Assembly: GCA_003344405.1 (NCBI GenBank)
Contig: NOWV01000296.1
Location: forward strand, 1-59,969
Reading direction: 5' to 3'
Source of the DNA: Trichoplax sp. H2
Lineage: Eukaryota > Placozoa > Uniplacotomia > Trichoplacea
Length of the DNA stretch: 59,969 nt
Each line of letters starts with the position of its first letter. The first letter of the stretch is position 1. The notes below the pieces were generated by a model, which did not search any database, was not told the DNA's origin, and saw nothing but the letters and a program-made list of their open reading frames with translations. The translations under genes and the position numbers were made by a program. Positions 1 through 14,423 of the stretch are shown here, piece by piece.

Positions 1-13
1 CTCCCCATTGTAG

Positions 14-1933
<1,920 letters not shown>

Positions 1934-2402
1934 CACAGGTTTTTGATAGATTTAGATAAATTTTATTGCAAGATATACTATTTCATAAAATGCTTCAAAT
2001 CCATGCATACTATTAAATTTGGAAGGAGTTGGTGTAGAGAGATTCCTCCAGGATATTTACGTGTAAATAAAATCGTCGACTACTATTTGCTGCTAATATT
2101 TGACTTGTATTTATGCTCGGCATATTACCTACTGGAAATACTGCTCGATGCAGATCTTTTTTTGACTTCGCTCGGTGAATCTCAATTGAGAAAAGTTTAT
2201 ATCGAAAAAATTATGTATAGTTTCCAACCATCGTTAAGTTTAATATTAAAAATAGAATCCAATCCAATCCACCAGTCTAGCAAATTTATATGCCAAAGTT
2301 AAAATTGTACTACTTAATAATGCATTCAGGAATAATTTAAAACTATCGATTTACAAGTATATTTCTTTATTGCATTTCACCCACTCACGGTATAATGGTG
2401 GT
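1934..2402. other. Intergenic, no supported gene
   Basis: AT-rich sequence after the synthetase stop. A + frame is open from 1943 to 2302 but has no start context, splice signals or recognisable domain. On the - strand, about 2246-2345 has a short hydrophobic open frame behind a possible acceptor. Neither is called. Confidence 0.5.
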
Positions 2403-3056
2403 ATGCCAGCTGCTGCTTCAACAGCAGATATCGACGATATTAATTTAGAAATATATATTGCAATGGAGTATTTGGAATTATCCGTATTAAAGTTTAGCCT
2501 GTTTTATTCAGTGCTTTGCGGTGTAAGTATCGACCGTAAAGTTTTCTTTGATTATTTTATAAATTAGTGCTGTATAATTTTTAAATCGAATAAATTTTAC
2601 TATCTACAATTAATAATCAGTATTATTTCTTAATTGGAAAATGGGGAAATATAGACCTTACTTCTAGTTCCTGTATAAAAATCTAATGAGTACAAGAACC
2701 TCTTTAGATCACGAACCAACGTGATACATTTCGCAAGCATGCTATGAATTTCATATTAATGTCATGCTACTTCATACTAACTTAAATTTTCCATAGCTGT
2801 CAACACTAGAAAGGAAAATTGTATTGGATTAAAAGAGTTACAATTAAAGAACTTACAGCAAGTTTGAAAGATGGAATTAGCTAGAAATCGGCAAACTCAT
2901 TCGACTGCCTTTAGAAAAATCGAAACTTTATAATTGCCCGGAAATTGCCTACTGTAGCTAATCCCATGATCTCTTTGCCTTAACCTTACCTAGTGAATTT
3001 TGCAGCTGAAAGACTTAAGATTATCAATTTATTTAAATTGGATCATTAATGATTGA
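2403..3056 (+). CDS. Possible small two-exon gene, unrecognised
   Basis: An ATG at 2403 opens a 40-codon frame starting MPAAASTADIDDINLEIYIA. Its codon composition is less AT-driven than the surroundings. It ends at a strong donor (GGT then gtaagt, after 2522). A phase-0 acceptor at 3005 would add 17 codons and a TGA at 3054-3056, giving a protein of about 57 residues. I do not recognise it, and the second exon is only one possible choice. It may be the first exon of something larger, or chance. Transcript evidence would decide. Confidence 0.25.
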
Positions 3057-3292
3057 ACTATAATGGCTGAAACCAATGGCGATGAAAACTCAAGATTTAT
3101 GCAAGGAATTGCTGAGAACGTTTAATTCAAGGATAGATCGAACGATTCTCCCTTTCATTTAGCTAGCTACACGATAATCCGATCAATGGGATTAATCTGT
3201 TCCGGTAAAGTAAAATCTTGAAATCTAAGGATTGAACGAGAATCATTGATGTCTACGCATTCATGAGAAGATCATTGGTTTGGAATGAAAAG

Positions 3293-3940
3293 TTTTAAAT
3301 TCTATCAGATAGTTTCTTACTTCTCCTATGGCAAACGTCGTTAACGACCATTCGACAGATATCATTCTACTGAGAGATGCGGTAATAGATAGAGAGTGCA
3401 GTACTCGCAGAGCCTAGTAACTATTCCTATTGGTTTAACTTATTCTCAAGCTCCACCTTTCCAAACACAATATCGAAATAGGATTTCACGCAATATTCAA
3501 TTTATTATTGACTAGATGATACTGTAATTGGGATGCAGTCAAGCCTGCATCTCACAGAAATATTTCTTTTCCTTAGCCAGCCTAGCATTAATACGTGTAG
3601 AATAACAAAAAATGGAACAATTTTGAATTTGTTTTTTACTCCGTATTTAACAATTCGCAAGAATTTTTGCCGATTAATTCTAATGCTGCTATTAACTTTG
3701 ATATAATAATATCTGTTACATAATTTTGATATATTAATAACCTGCAAAAAGTCATCGAAATCCTAAGTTATGTTCAGTAGAAAGATTTAAGGATTGAAAT
3801 TTTATTGAATACTTTGCACAAATATCAACTTGTCTTCTACATAATTTTAACTAAAGTAGGAAATTTTGGCATCGCCTATGAGTACTATAGAAAGCAGGGC
3901 ACTTGCATGAAGCTGTAGTAAATTTTGTTCTAATGGTCGA
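3293..3940 (+). pseudogene. Decayed partial copy of EARS2 exons
   Basis: Bases 3293-3381 match the synthetase exon at 213-305. The shared features are the gttttaa start, ATGGCAAACGTCGT in place of ATGGCAAATGTCGT, and the same gtaata-type donor; the copy still reads MANVVNDHSTDI. Bases 3891-3940 match the start of the exon at 743-853, including an almost unchanged stretch encoding EAVVNFV. The two pieces keep the order and approximate spacing of the parent (about 530 bases there, about 600 here), so this is a collinear genomic duplicate and not a processed copy. The intervening exons, including the KLSKR exon, were not found, and the remnants carry substitutions and length changes. It should not encode an enzyme. 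Confidence 0.75.
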
Positions 3941-4934
3941 TTACTTAATCTACTTACTCTCTAGTCTGCGATATCGACTCTAATTCTGATAAAATATTTT
4001 AATGTTACTACTCGATAATTTCACGTATAAAAATGATATCAACCAGCAATGACTTGTATGCAAGCCACAGGTTACATTTAAGCTACTTGAATTAAAGTAC
4101 AGTAATACGACAAGGCTTCATTTAAAACCTTGATCGAGGTTTTATGATAACTATGCAATTGTTTGAATAAAAATACACCAGTAACTACAGATCGTTGCGA
4201 GTTATGTGTAAAAGAAAAACTCACATTGACATTTATCATAACAAAACCTATTTGCTCAGTATATACGCGCATGTTTGCAGTAATTCTAGATTTTGAAAGG
4301 CGTCTTTAAGTGATTCTATGGATAGATTTATTTTTATAATGACTGTAGAACTACTTGATATTGTAACATAAAAGCATCTATATAGCGATAAGAGTTAAGA
4401 GTAAATAGGAAACTGTAATTAGAAGCGGTTTACTTCATCAATCGGATTTAATTTTACCTAAGAAGATTGATGGCAAAATTTGTTGACCGAAAATACACAA
4501 GTATGTTTACAGTTAAGCTAGTTATTTAATGACCTCTTTAAATGATTTTATGTCGTGATATAAGAATGCTTGTACGAGTATATAAGCAAATTGACTCCAA
4601 TATGTATGAATTAGTTATCGTTCCGTGCTTAACATTACATAGTGTTAGAAAAAACATGACAAAAAAAAACAGCCAGCTTTATTGAAGTAAAATACGACAG
4701 CTTTAGTAGAAAATATGATACAGTTTTCAACTCTCTGATGCTGTAACTTCTTATTGGTGACAGAGTTTGTCCTTCAAGCATTAAAGGAATTAAAAAATCG
4801 TAATCGTATAGAACGTATTACCAGTCTTTCAATACTTAATTCTATACGTAATATAGAACGCATATGTCAATCGTAGCAATCCTTCTTTACAATTGGAGCT
4901 AAAATTGCTTGCTAAGCTGGCGTTGGTGTATGTT
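3941..4934. other. Intergenic, no supported gene
   Basis: AT-rich stretch. Small open frames, for example 4078-4272 on the - strand, have no domain similarity or splice support. Confidence 0.5.
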
Positions 4935-6941
4935 CTAAATCTTTAAAGAATTCGCTAGCTCGTGGTGGATAGAGTCAACGATATTAACGAAGACACTATA
5001 TGCTTTAGATCCACATTCTGGTAAAATATCTAATAGAGCACTAAGTTTTCTATAAAGTGAGCGAAAAATAGTAAATTAGCAAGCGTAATTTATCTTCACG
5101 GAGGAGAAATTATTTCTGAATTTGATAATCCAAATAATCCCTTAATTCAGTTTATTAAATTACTTTGCTAAAATTTACGCAAAGCTCCTCATTTTATTGC
5201 TAAAGAGAAGTCTTTCTTACTTTCGATGGGTTTTCTCCGCCAATATATCTGCTTTTTGTTCTGATGTGATAATTTTTTGGCAAAACAATTCATTTAAGAC
5301 AGGATCAACGCTGTACGATAAATTCTCAAGTATATTAGTTCTGTTTTCCTGCAGACGCTCTCGATGTTTTTTTGACATACCTGTTATAGCTTTATTAAAA
5401 ATCACCGGTAATATTACTATACGAGATTATAATCAAAAATGAAATTTTTATCTACTATAACCAGTGCAATTTCTACAAAGTATTCGATCAGAGCTAATAA
5501 ACTGATGGTAATTGACAATGAATAAGGTATCTGTATCACAGAAGCATAGATAATTTCATCAGTATTTTAGCTAGTGGTTTATTTCATAAATAGCGACCGT
5601 TGATTATGACTAATCTTTTACTGTAAAGACGATAATTTGTGCTGGAAGTGGTCAAGTGAACTGCAAAATTTACAATTAATCTACAGATTTTCTACTAAAG
5701 CTAAAGAAAATTTGACTCAATCTACGGTATGTCTCGATTTAAAATGTAATGTCAAAAAACAGTTCTTCACAACAAACTGACATTAAGAGTAAAGTTCTAA
5801 CGATTCTTTAATTATTCCACTAAATAATATCCATTTGCTGACTTAGTTTAGCTATGTCTATATGATAAGGCTAATTTAATATTGAATTACTTTAGCTCAA
5901 GATAATCGTGCAGGTAAAAATGTTTAACCATAACTATTGTCTGACATCATGTAAAAATATCAATACTGTATAAATATCTTAGTGCTATATAAGCTGAAAG
6001 CAGCAAGAATAGCTATTAGAGTAGAAGAGACCTAACTTATAGTACCAGTTTGCACTCTATGATTGGTTTTCTTTTAGAGCAAACACGCATGCAATTTTCT
6101 ATAGCTTAAAATGTGCAATTTGATTTAATTACCAGGTGTTTCTATATTTTTTACGGCTCCAACCCCATCATGTGAATCTTGGCCTTGGGCAGTTGAATCT
6201 ATGATTTGATGTTAGATTAAAATATTATTAGAGATGTGGTTTAGAATTGCTATGCCTGCAATTATTTATGACGAAGGTAGGCAATATTTAATCTAAGGTA
6301 TTCAAAAGCATTAAAATGTTCTCAATAATGTAAGAAATTTTTTATTTCGCTTTTAATATTGGATATTTACGTCAGTTTAAAGTACTCTTGTAGATATATG
6401 GCAATAAAATATTTTGAAACTTCATCGTTGTAATCAATCTACTCATTCATGTATGAGCTCTTAATCAATTATCTTTATCGAGTAACCTACTAAATTATAC
6501 ATCATTCAAACTGCTGAAAAATATCAATGATCCATAATTAACATATTATCATTTTACAGCATCTACTAACGTGTACATTGCCAAAATTAATGTAAATTTG
6601 TTCTAATCTCGATTATTTTAGCTATCATTTTAAAATCATTAATTACCACCGCAAGCTTCATTTCTCAGTTTAAGACCTAAATTTTGAAGCGCTGAGGCTT
6701 GATTTCCTTGCAATACTTCACAGAATTTATCAAAATCCCTATCTTCTTTTCGCTCCAGAAAACGAAGAAATTTCGCATTCTGTTTCTTTTCTGGTTTTAT
6801 ATCTTCCAGTTCATCCATTTCATCATAATTCAAGACTTTCTTAGTATTTAAATCAATTAAGAGGTGTTTGACAGATAAATCATTAGTAAGTTTCTCCCGA
6901 TTATTATCGATTACTTTCTGAATATGATCACTTAAACCCAT
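4935..6941 (-). CDS. CARD-linker-CARD protein (predicted 211 aa)
   Basis: Read 5' to 3' on the - strand, the exons are 6941-6647 (ATG start MGLSDHIQKVIDNNREKL, first CARD), 6198-6133 (glycine/glutamine-rich linker DSTAQGQDSHDGVGA plus eight residues), 5380-5221 and 5049-4935 (second CARD, stop TAG at 4935-4937). Junction phases are 1, 1 and 2, and all match. CARD1 spans residues about 1-95 and CARD2 about 121-205. CARD2 carries the family pattern KHRERLQENRTNILENL, then LAEKTHRK and LLDILP. CARDs are six-helix domains that pair with other CARDs in caspase-activating and inflammatory complexes. No protease, NACHT or repeat domain is attached, so it is presumably a cytosolic adaptor or decoy. 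CARD2 is the only domain here split by an intron. The two halves could instead be separate genes, because an ATG also opens CARD2 at 5378. Confidence 0.72.
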
Positions 6942-7740
6942 AGTAGCACTGTTGGTACACCTTTGGTTTAGCTTACAATAACTTGATGCAAGATCCTATT
7001 TAAATTATAATCTGAAAAATTAATACGAATGCGAATTAATTGCGATAAAAATAAAAAATTGCTATAGATAATGATTTGAATCAAACCATGTTTGATTCTT
7101 GTTAGGCCAAGATCGACGAGATTACATTTAGTATAATTATATTTAGTATAATTAAGCCAATAATTTAGTCTATTTCCTAACAAAAGCGCGTGCTTGTTCA
7201 GCTTGATGATCTGAGAGGGTACAGGCATTTTCATAGTAGTACGCTGATACAATCTGTATATTTATCGCAGATAATTGTATTGCGCTACTAAAATATGGCC
7301 GGAAGAGAAAAACAAAGATAAAAGGAAGGTGTTTCTAATACTTAATTAGACTGAATTTTACTATATTTTGTCTACATTACTCTATCATTAAGATGCTTTG
7401 CATTGCACGATGCTTTTTTATTCTACATTCAACTTTGCTAATACAGGAAAATTAGTACTTTCGAAGGAGTAGATCTGATCACTAATTCTCTTCAGATTCA
7501 AGTTAAACAACCCTTTACATCTAGATTTCATTATCTCGCATCTTTGAAGGTGTAGGCAATCAATGACACCTTACCATAGCATCTCCACTGTGTATTACAA
7601 ACTTTCCTAGAATATAAATGCTCCGATCTATTCTTATGTTAAATTCATATTTAAGGTATATTGGTATGAATTCAAGATAATACACTAAATAGCTTGCAGA
7701 TATCGATTTGCATCTTAATATACTATAAATATAGGATGTC

Positions 7741-7925
7741 ATGGATTAAGTCTCTGCCGGTTGTTACGAACTATAATCAAACTCAACACTATATAGCGAA
7801 AGTAATTCAAGATGTAAACTTTAGTATTTATGAAATGGATTGGATATCTGCTGGTAGTTGCAAACTATAATCAAGTTTTAGATTATATAGCAAAAGAACT
7901 AAGGATATAATCTTTTAGTAGTTAT
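7741..7925. repeat. Two-unit tandem duplication, about 94 bp
   Basis: The segment starting atggattaag at 7741 is repeated from 7835 as atggattgga. Shared stretches include aactataatcaa and ttatatagc-like sequence. The copies are diverged. Confidence 0.6.
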
Positions 7926-9039
7926 CCCATACAATTTCACCGATAAGTATCCTCAGTAGGTAATGCTAGAGGACACGATTTTTATTCAATTAGCACATAG
8001 GTTTCTCTAAATAAGTATTTTAAATCTTAATAATTATCTTTTGCTTCTAGGTCAAGCTTGGTGGTTGTTGTGCGTAAGAATCAATTAATGTTGCAATAAC
8101 GTGAACAAATCTAATTTCTAGATCATATTACTTTATAATTGAACAAGTATTCGTCGACAAGATGTTTCTGAGTTATTTTAAATTTGATGTATTATCCAAT
8201 GTTAATCCTCGAAGAGTAACAAGCGATGGCAAAAGGCCATGTCTAAATACAGGTCTAGCATATCATGCGAGCAAATCACCAAGTCATGATAACTTGAATT
8301 TATGACTTTAATGTATCCTACTTTGCACCTTAGATTAGATATTATATTACCTGATCACGTTTTAATAGTAATTAAAATTAGTAAGCTGTTAATTTTTAAA
8401 GTCTGAAGTGGACTGATCTCAATGCAAAGCCAATGCAGAATGTAGTATGAAATGTAAAATACGAAGGATGATGTAAAGAGCCCGTATAAGCAATTAAAAA
8501 TTTTTTAAGTTTTAGGTGACAAATTTACTGTAGATTAGGTGAATGGTTCTCTGGCGATGCTAATACATAAGAATGCAGCAATGTTAAAGCTATCTATAAC
8601 AAAATGGTTATTCAATGTTGATACTTGAGAATTAGTAAATAGATCCTTCATTTAAGAATTAAATTACTGAGCAATTTATCGTTTTCATAATTTCCTTTAA
8701 AGTACGAAGCAATTTCCTTACCAGCACTTTAGTCTGGTACTCCAAGTACTTCCTTCCTTGCGAAATAATCCTTCGATAGCAAAGGTCTCTAGCACGATTT
8801 CGCATCTGAAACCTATACAAAGTCCAAAAGTTGCTTGTCCACTATACTATATGCTATCATTTTTGGCATGCGCTGTGGAAATTAGCAATTACTTTCCAAA
8901 TCATTCTACTATAATAAAAAGCCTTGAGAAAATAGTATAAAATACTATAGAATTGTTTACTTAATTGACTTAGTACGTGGCGTCCATCTGTGCCACTTGC
9001 GAGTAGTGATAGAAATCATTGCAAACTATTCCAATAGCG

Positions 9040-9810
9040 CATACAGTAATAACGACAGGAAGAAGTTATCGTATCATTTTGGATAGCCAGCTATTGATTG
9101 ATCTAACTTAAGTTCATTAGAATAATAATAAAGCAGTGATCTAAATACTTTCTCGTATAGATGCTTGCAGGTCTATCTCATAATATTCACCATCAAAAGA
9201 AATAGTATGCAATACAGATGGAAGGGTGCTTCTCAAGAATACAGAATTAGATGAATGTAAAATTATAGTAAAGCCGCAAGATTACGTTAGGTCATATTGG
9301 ATAGCAAATTAAAGATTGGTCTCATCCAAGATTATTGTGAAAATAAGAAAATATTAATCTATGTAACTTTTTGCATAGATGCTTGCTGTTCTATCTCATC
9401 ATGTGCACAATTAAAGTAGACAGTATCCAGTATAGACGGAAGAGCGCTTCGTAAAAGCATGGAATGAGATGAAAATTAATTATCGTAAAATTGCAAGATC
9501 AAAGTAGGTTGTATAGCTTAACAAGCTAAAGATTGATCGGATCAAAGCTCAATAAGATAATAGGGAAATAATGATTGGAATATCAGCTCTTATAAATATT
9601 TGTTATTCTATCTTACCACGTCTACAATCAAAATAGCTAAGAGTGCTTCCAAGAATATAGAGAGAGATGAATATTAAATACAGTAAAGCGGTAATATTAT
9701 CCCATGTCTGATGGGACAGCAAACTACAGATTGATCTGGTTCAAGCGTATATAGATACTTGCTATTCTATCTCATCACGTCTACTATCAAGGTAAATTGG
9801 AAGTAGTTCT
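9040..9810. repeat. Degenerate tandem repeat, unit about 217 bp
   Basis: The phrase tatagatgcttgc...tctatctcat recurs at 9156, 9374, 9591 (decayed) and 9750. Spacings are 218, 217 and 159 bases. Each unit also carries a similar order of other phrases (gaagagtgcttc, agagatgaat, gtaaagc-gcaagat, attgatct). This looks like an old satellite-like array with no coding potential. Confidence 0.75.
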
Positions 9811-9984
9811 GGGAAATGAATATATCTCCCTAATTCGTAGTGAGGATCAAAAATAACCTATTGGTTCTAAACTATAAATATCAGCGGTAGATAACCTGAT
9901 CGCAAGGTTAGAATGTATCCTATTCCGCTGCTATTGATTATAGTAATGTTAAAAGCGAGTGTATAGCCCGCAAATATAATAAAA

Positions 9985-10210
9985 GAATTTTTACTTTACT
10001 ATTTCGATAGCAATACACTATAAACCGCAATGTTGAAATGTAGACCTTGGAATCTAAAGTGTATCTACTTAAAAATATCGATGGATATTATTAGTTCTTA
10101 TTAAACAATTTTACGTTGCTATTTAGATAGAAATATACCACAAAGAGAATGGTGAAATCTAGACTTGGGATCTAAAGAATACATACTTCTAAATATTACT
10201 TGTAATTATT
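9985..10210. repeat. Two-unit tandem duplication, about 115 bp
   Basis: The first copy includes tttactttactatttcgatag and ccttggaatctaaag. The second includes ttacgttgctatttagatag and cttgggatctaaag. Confidence 0.6.
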
Positions 10211-10720
10211 AATACCAATAATAAAATGCAATAACAAGAAATATTCTAAGTTTGCCCAATCTTCTGAATTTGAAAGCGTTCTGTTACGGTGATTGCTGAT
10301 GATAAATGTATAATTATCATAACAGAGTTTAAGACTTGATTTATTGAGGTCATTAACCATAAATCAATATTGACGTTTTCAGCCATAAGCCTAACATGGC
10401 AACAATACTGCTGGCTCTATTAAGAGGGTGATACGATTTAATTTATTATTTTATATAATGAAGCCGTTATCCACTAAGAATATTAAACAGTGATTGAAAC
10501 TATTATGATAAAACGAGTAGAAATTATAAAGCATACAGAAATTATTACTTCTAAAATGGGTTATCATACGCCTTTTAGAAGTACATATTCTGATAATAAA
10601 ACTACTCTATAGTATAGCTAAGGATCCAAACAGGTAAGGACTCATTCAACAGTTAGAAAATAGTTAAAATTTTATTGGAATTGCTATCCTATTGAAATAC
10701 TAAGAATATCCCAACTTCAA

Positions 10721-12768
10721 CTATGTATGAGTATATTGAAGCTTTTCGACGATATCTTTTCTCCCTATCGCCAATAATACTGGTGCTACAGCTGATGCAG
10801 TAAATTTTGTCGGATGTCTCTGAGAAAATTGTTTGATGACAGCAAATGCTCTATCAAATTCAGACGAATGATCTTTAGCAATAACATCGGTGTCTATGGC
10901 CATATCCAAAGCTAAGGCAAATTTCGCCCAGTCAGTTCCTATACTGCTTACAATCATCAGCACTAAATTTAGAACGATAAATTATAATATCAGCTGTAAA
11001 AATAATAGTCGAACTTAACGAAATGGAATCCCAAGTATGAATAACAATAAATTATTAGTATGCGCTTTGAGTAAAACTGCATCTTTTACAAGTCATGCTT
11101 TCTGAAGGTCATTCAGATGGTAACGAATTACTAATGAATTATTTAAGATTAGGGATTGAATTCCTTAACAAAAATCGTAATCTCTGATAAATATCATGAA
11201 TTACAACCAGCAGTCATGTCATTCACAGTCACCACATTTCTAATGCATATTAGAAGCATTGCCAGTGACAATGAACATAGAAAAGCAGGTGAGTTAAAAA
11301 TGAAGCAATGAATTTTTGATGGCACTGAGTTTCTAAAATTATCACCTTGAGGCTGGAAAAGTTGATCAGGAGCCATTTGATTAGGATTCAGTGGCGCATC
11401 CACTAGTTATTGTGAATGCCAATAAATTAGAAATGTAATTTTAAATTTATGATCATAATTTATTCGATAAAATAGCTTCCATTTAACCAAAGCAACGCTT
11501 CAACTCATGATATATGAATATAGAAAATCTACCTTCATCTCCTGAATGCTTTCCTTTAGAAGAACCTATAATGAGCAATTCCAAATGTCTCATATTAGCT
11601 ATATGTATGTAAAGGTGTTAAATAACACACAAATATAGGGGATATAATTTCAAGTAAAAATAGCTAACTAAAGTCTATAATTTCATTTTCACATATGACA
11701 TGATAATCCATTTAATGCGTAATGGACTAGAAAGTAAGTTATTCATTCGATAAAAATTTCTACTTTATAGCTCGATATGTTTCCTATAGTAAGATTTTAA
11801 ACTTTATGCATAAATGCTGTATCTTAAAAATCAGCAATTCATTCAATATGGCTGAGTTTTATCCATAGAGTATCTTATATGATAATCTTTTATGCAATTA
11901 AAGGAGTTATTTGTTGAAGACAACTGGCATTTACTTTTATCGTCTGGATATAAAGAAACAATTCCACCACCTGCCGGATTGGGGTCTGATAATGAAGACT
12001 TACTAGCTTTTCCACCTTCCAGAACAAAAGAATACATGTCGATAATAATAATAATTGATATATAGATTAGTTTGTCAAGTCACATTTATTAAGACGAAGA
12101 GCATAGAATTTATGACTAATTTGCTGGGTATATCTTGCAAAAATCTAGTTGGTTTTTACTATAATAAATCTATGATATTGCTCTAAAATGCTGTGTCTAG
12201 CACACAAACAACTAGGACAGTTTATGATTTTGATAATTTAGGAATCTATCTAAATTTGAGCAATTACTAAAAACTATAATTTTTTTCTGATTTGATATTA
12301 GTATTCAGGAATGAGTTACAAATTTCGGAGATAACAATTCTAGGCTAATTATTTTTCTTTAGTCATATCATAATATCGTTTTAAGTTGGTCTATCTACAA
12401 GAATCTAATAGGTAGCCAAGGGTTACTACGTCGGTAAAACAAAAATTTGAATGAAACGCTTTATGTAATTACGTATTCTTACTAAAACTTTCTTTTTCCA
12501 TTAGTTTTCCTAATTCCTGAATTGCTGTGGCTTCCGATCGTTGCAATAGATAGCAAAATTCAAGCCAGTTTTCATCTGATCGATTCTCTAAAATTCTTAT
12601 AAACTGAAGGTTTAGACTTTTATCCTGTTGAATCAAATATAGTTTATCTGATTCATCATAGGTAATAATTCCAATTAAGTCCGGCAAGATGGTCCTAACG
12701 TTTATTTCCTTCATAATCCGATCCCTATATTTAGTTAGAACTGCCCGGTTTTTATCGTTTAATCCCAT
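10721..12768 (-). CDS. CARD-Death adaptor 1, CRADD/RAIDD-like (predicted 221 aa)
   Basis: The four exons, 5' to 3', are 12768-12483 (CARD), 12015-11935 and 11402-11346 (linkers) and 10962-10721 (Death domain, stop). All three junctions are phase 1. The start is the ATG of MGLNDKNRAVLTKYRDRI, which matches the MGLSDHIQ start of the CARD-CARD gene. CARD covers residues about 1-92. The linker, about 96-140, is rich in proline and glycine (DPNPAGGG; NPNQMAPDQLFQPQ). Death spans about 142-221 and contains IGTDWAKFALAL and AIGRKDIVEKL. Human CRADD has the same order (CARD then Death, 199 aa), uses its CARD to recruit caspase-2 and its Death domain to bind PIDD1. An equivalent cytosolic bridging role is inferred here. 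This copy has the longest linker of the three. Confidence 0.85.
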
Positions 12769-14258
12769 GATAAAAAAATTTGCTATTACTGGATTTTTAT
12801 TCCGAAATTCAAAATACGAGTTATTTGATCCAGAACAGATTCTAGGTAGCGATGGTGAAATACAGATCAAGACTTGGCTTAATGTTTGTTGGTCTTTAAG
12901 GAGGTAACTTGTTAAAGAAATCAGCTAAAGTATCGTAGTAAAAAGATACATTTTAAAATTTGTTAGTGACAAAAGCAAATGTCAATCAAAGATATCAAGC
13001 AAGTAATTAACGACATAAGCCATTTATCTAATATTGCTTGCATTGTTCTTTTCTAGTAAAAATATTAATAGCTTCTGAAGTATAGTGAGAAAGGAATAAG
13101 TAGTCATTTTGTTCAATTAGAAATATCAAATAAAGATCGTCAACAAATATATAGTAGCTCGTTCCAGTTACGTTCGTTCTTGTGTACTTTATAAGCCAAA
13201 TATTGTGTAGATTATTATAGATGCAAAATAACTAGCTAATCATCAAAATTTTTCTTTAGACTAGTTAAGTTTACGTCTTTTAGGAAGGCTCATTGAATGT
13301 CTTTTTAATCTTTAATTGCTTAGCTCCAGTATTTCATGATGTAAGGCAGTTAGGTAAATATAAGAATCTTATTAACTTAAACGATACAATGATTGTGGTA
13401 ACGGAACTTTTATAGAAGATACCAAAAATATTTCCTTCTTAATTTATTTCTGAACTATTAAAATGAAACTAGACTGTTCAGAATCCAATGGATACTTTTA
13501 CTCCTATTTATTAACAAACTTTGGAAAATTCCATGCTGCATGAGTTAAGATGTTACTTTAAATACGTTTTAAATCACGATATTAACCAAAAAATTGCTAC
13601 AAGTAAAATAGGCATCATGAAGTAGCGAACAGATCAATTTGAAGATAATTGCAATTGATGAATTTTTAATCCTGACCTAATGTTATGAGTACAGCTTGAG
13701 TATTATGTAATTTATTAATAGGCAAAATTATAAACCGTAAGAAATCCGCGAAGCAGAAGCAGTAAACCTATTGCTCATGAATGTATTTCTCTTCAGAAAT
13801 TGGCATTTGGTTTCCAAAAGCTGGGGATTATTTCATTAGCAGAACGAAATAATTTTTTATACTTGAATGTTTTCTTGTGATTTAATCCCCATATTTACGT
13901 TATCTGAGCTAAGAATTATTGATAACGTTCTCTGAAGCAGGTAATAATGATATTTTAGATCTTGCAGATATTATAAATTAGGTATTATAGATTATAGATA
14001 AGTCCTAGAGGCTCGTAGAAAATAAAACTTTCCTCTTTTGATATTTAATATTTGAAATCAGAGCAGATTCATGATTAGCATGACTACATGCAACTTAGAC
14101 AGTCTAACTGATTGAAAATCGTATCTTGCACAAATAAGTAAAAATAGTTTTCGTAATTCCACTACTAACTGAAGTATTGACTTCAAACTCATCAATGTCA
14201 AGTAAGATAATCATTAGATTAAAATATCGAACTAACTAAACGTGTAAATTACCTTTAG
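12769..14258. other. Intergenic, no firmly supported gene
   Basis: AT-rich. Around 13797-13885 on the + strand two overlapping frames stay open behind a good acceptor, and the region could hold an upstream exon of the exon at 14259. I could not choose a frame. Confidence 0.4.
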
Positions 14259-14423
14259 CCAAATGGTACGCTTGCGGAGTTTATGCTAGTTCTAGATGAA
14301 GACAAACCTTCTGTACGACTTAAGACGAGAGGAAAAAGATTTTATCTAATTTGTATCATTGCAGCCCCCAAATTTCCGGAGAATGAACAATTGGCGCTGT
14401 TGCTTTCAAATAATTGTAAATAG
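14259..14423 (+). CDS. Orphan terminal exon, unrecognised protein
   Basis: After a pyrimidine-ending acceptor (acctttag), 55 codons stay open to TAG at 14421-14423. The composition is unlike the surroundings: it includes GTLAEFMLVLDEDKPSVRLK, FYLICIIAAPKFPENEQLAL, and a short tail ending NNCK. The alternation of a charged segment, a hydrophobic strand and 'aaPkf-EN-qLalLLs' faintly recalls the cytoplasmic domain of SLC4 anion exchangers or PTS EIIA folds. That is only an impression. Upstream exons were not found, so it may be a fragment. Confidence 0.4.
   Translation, partial: PNGTLAEFMLVLDEDKPSVRLKTRGKRFYLICIIAAPKFPENEQLALLLSNNCK

Larger units (their letters stand above)
6942..10720. other. 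Long gene-poor, repeat-rich stretch
   Basis: No exon could be supported in about 3.8 kb. It holds several degenerate tandem duplications, listed separately, and AT-rich filler. Short open frames such as 6968-7252 (-), 7560-7742 (-) and 8758-8940 (+) look like chance. Confidence 0.5.

Noticed and set aside
1943-2302. 119-codon + strand gene after the synthetase
   Set aside because: It opens at a non-ATG codon with strongly AT-driven composition and no splice or domain support.
12689-12907. 72-codon + strand frame
   Set aside because: Shadow of the - strand CARD exon of adaptor 1.
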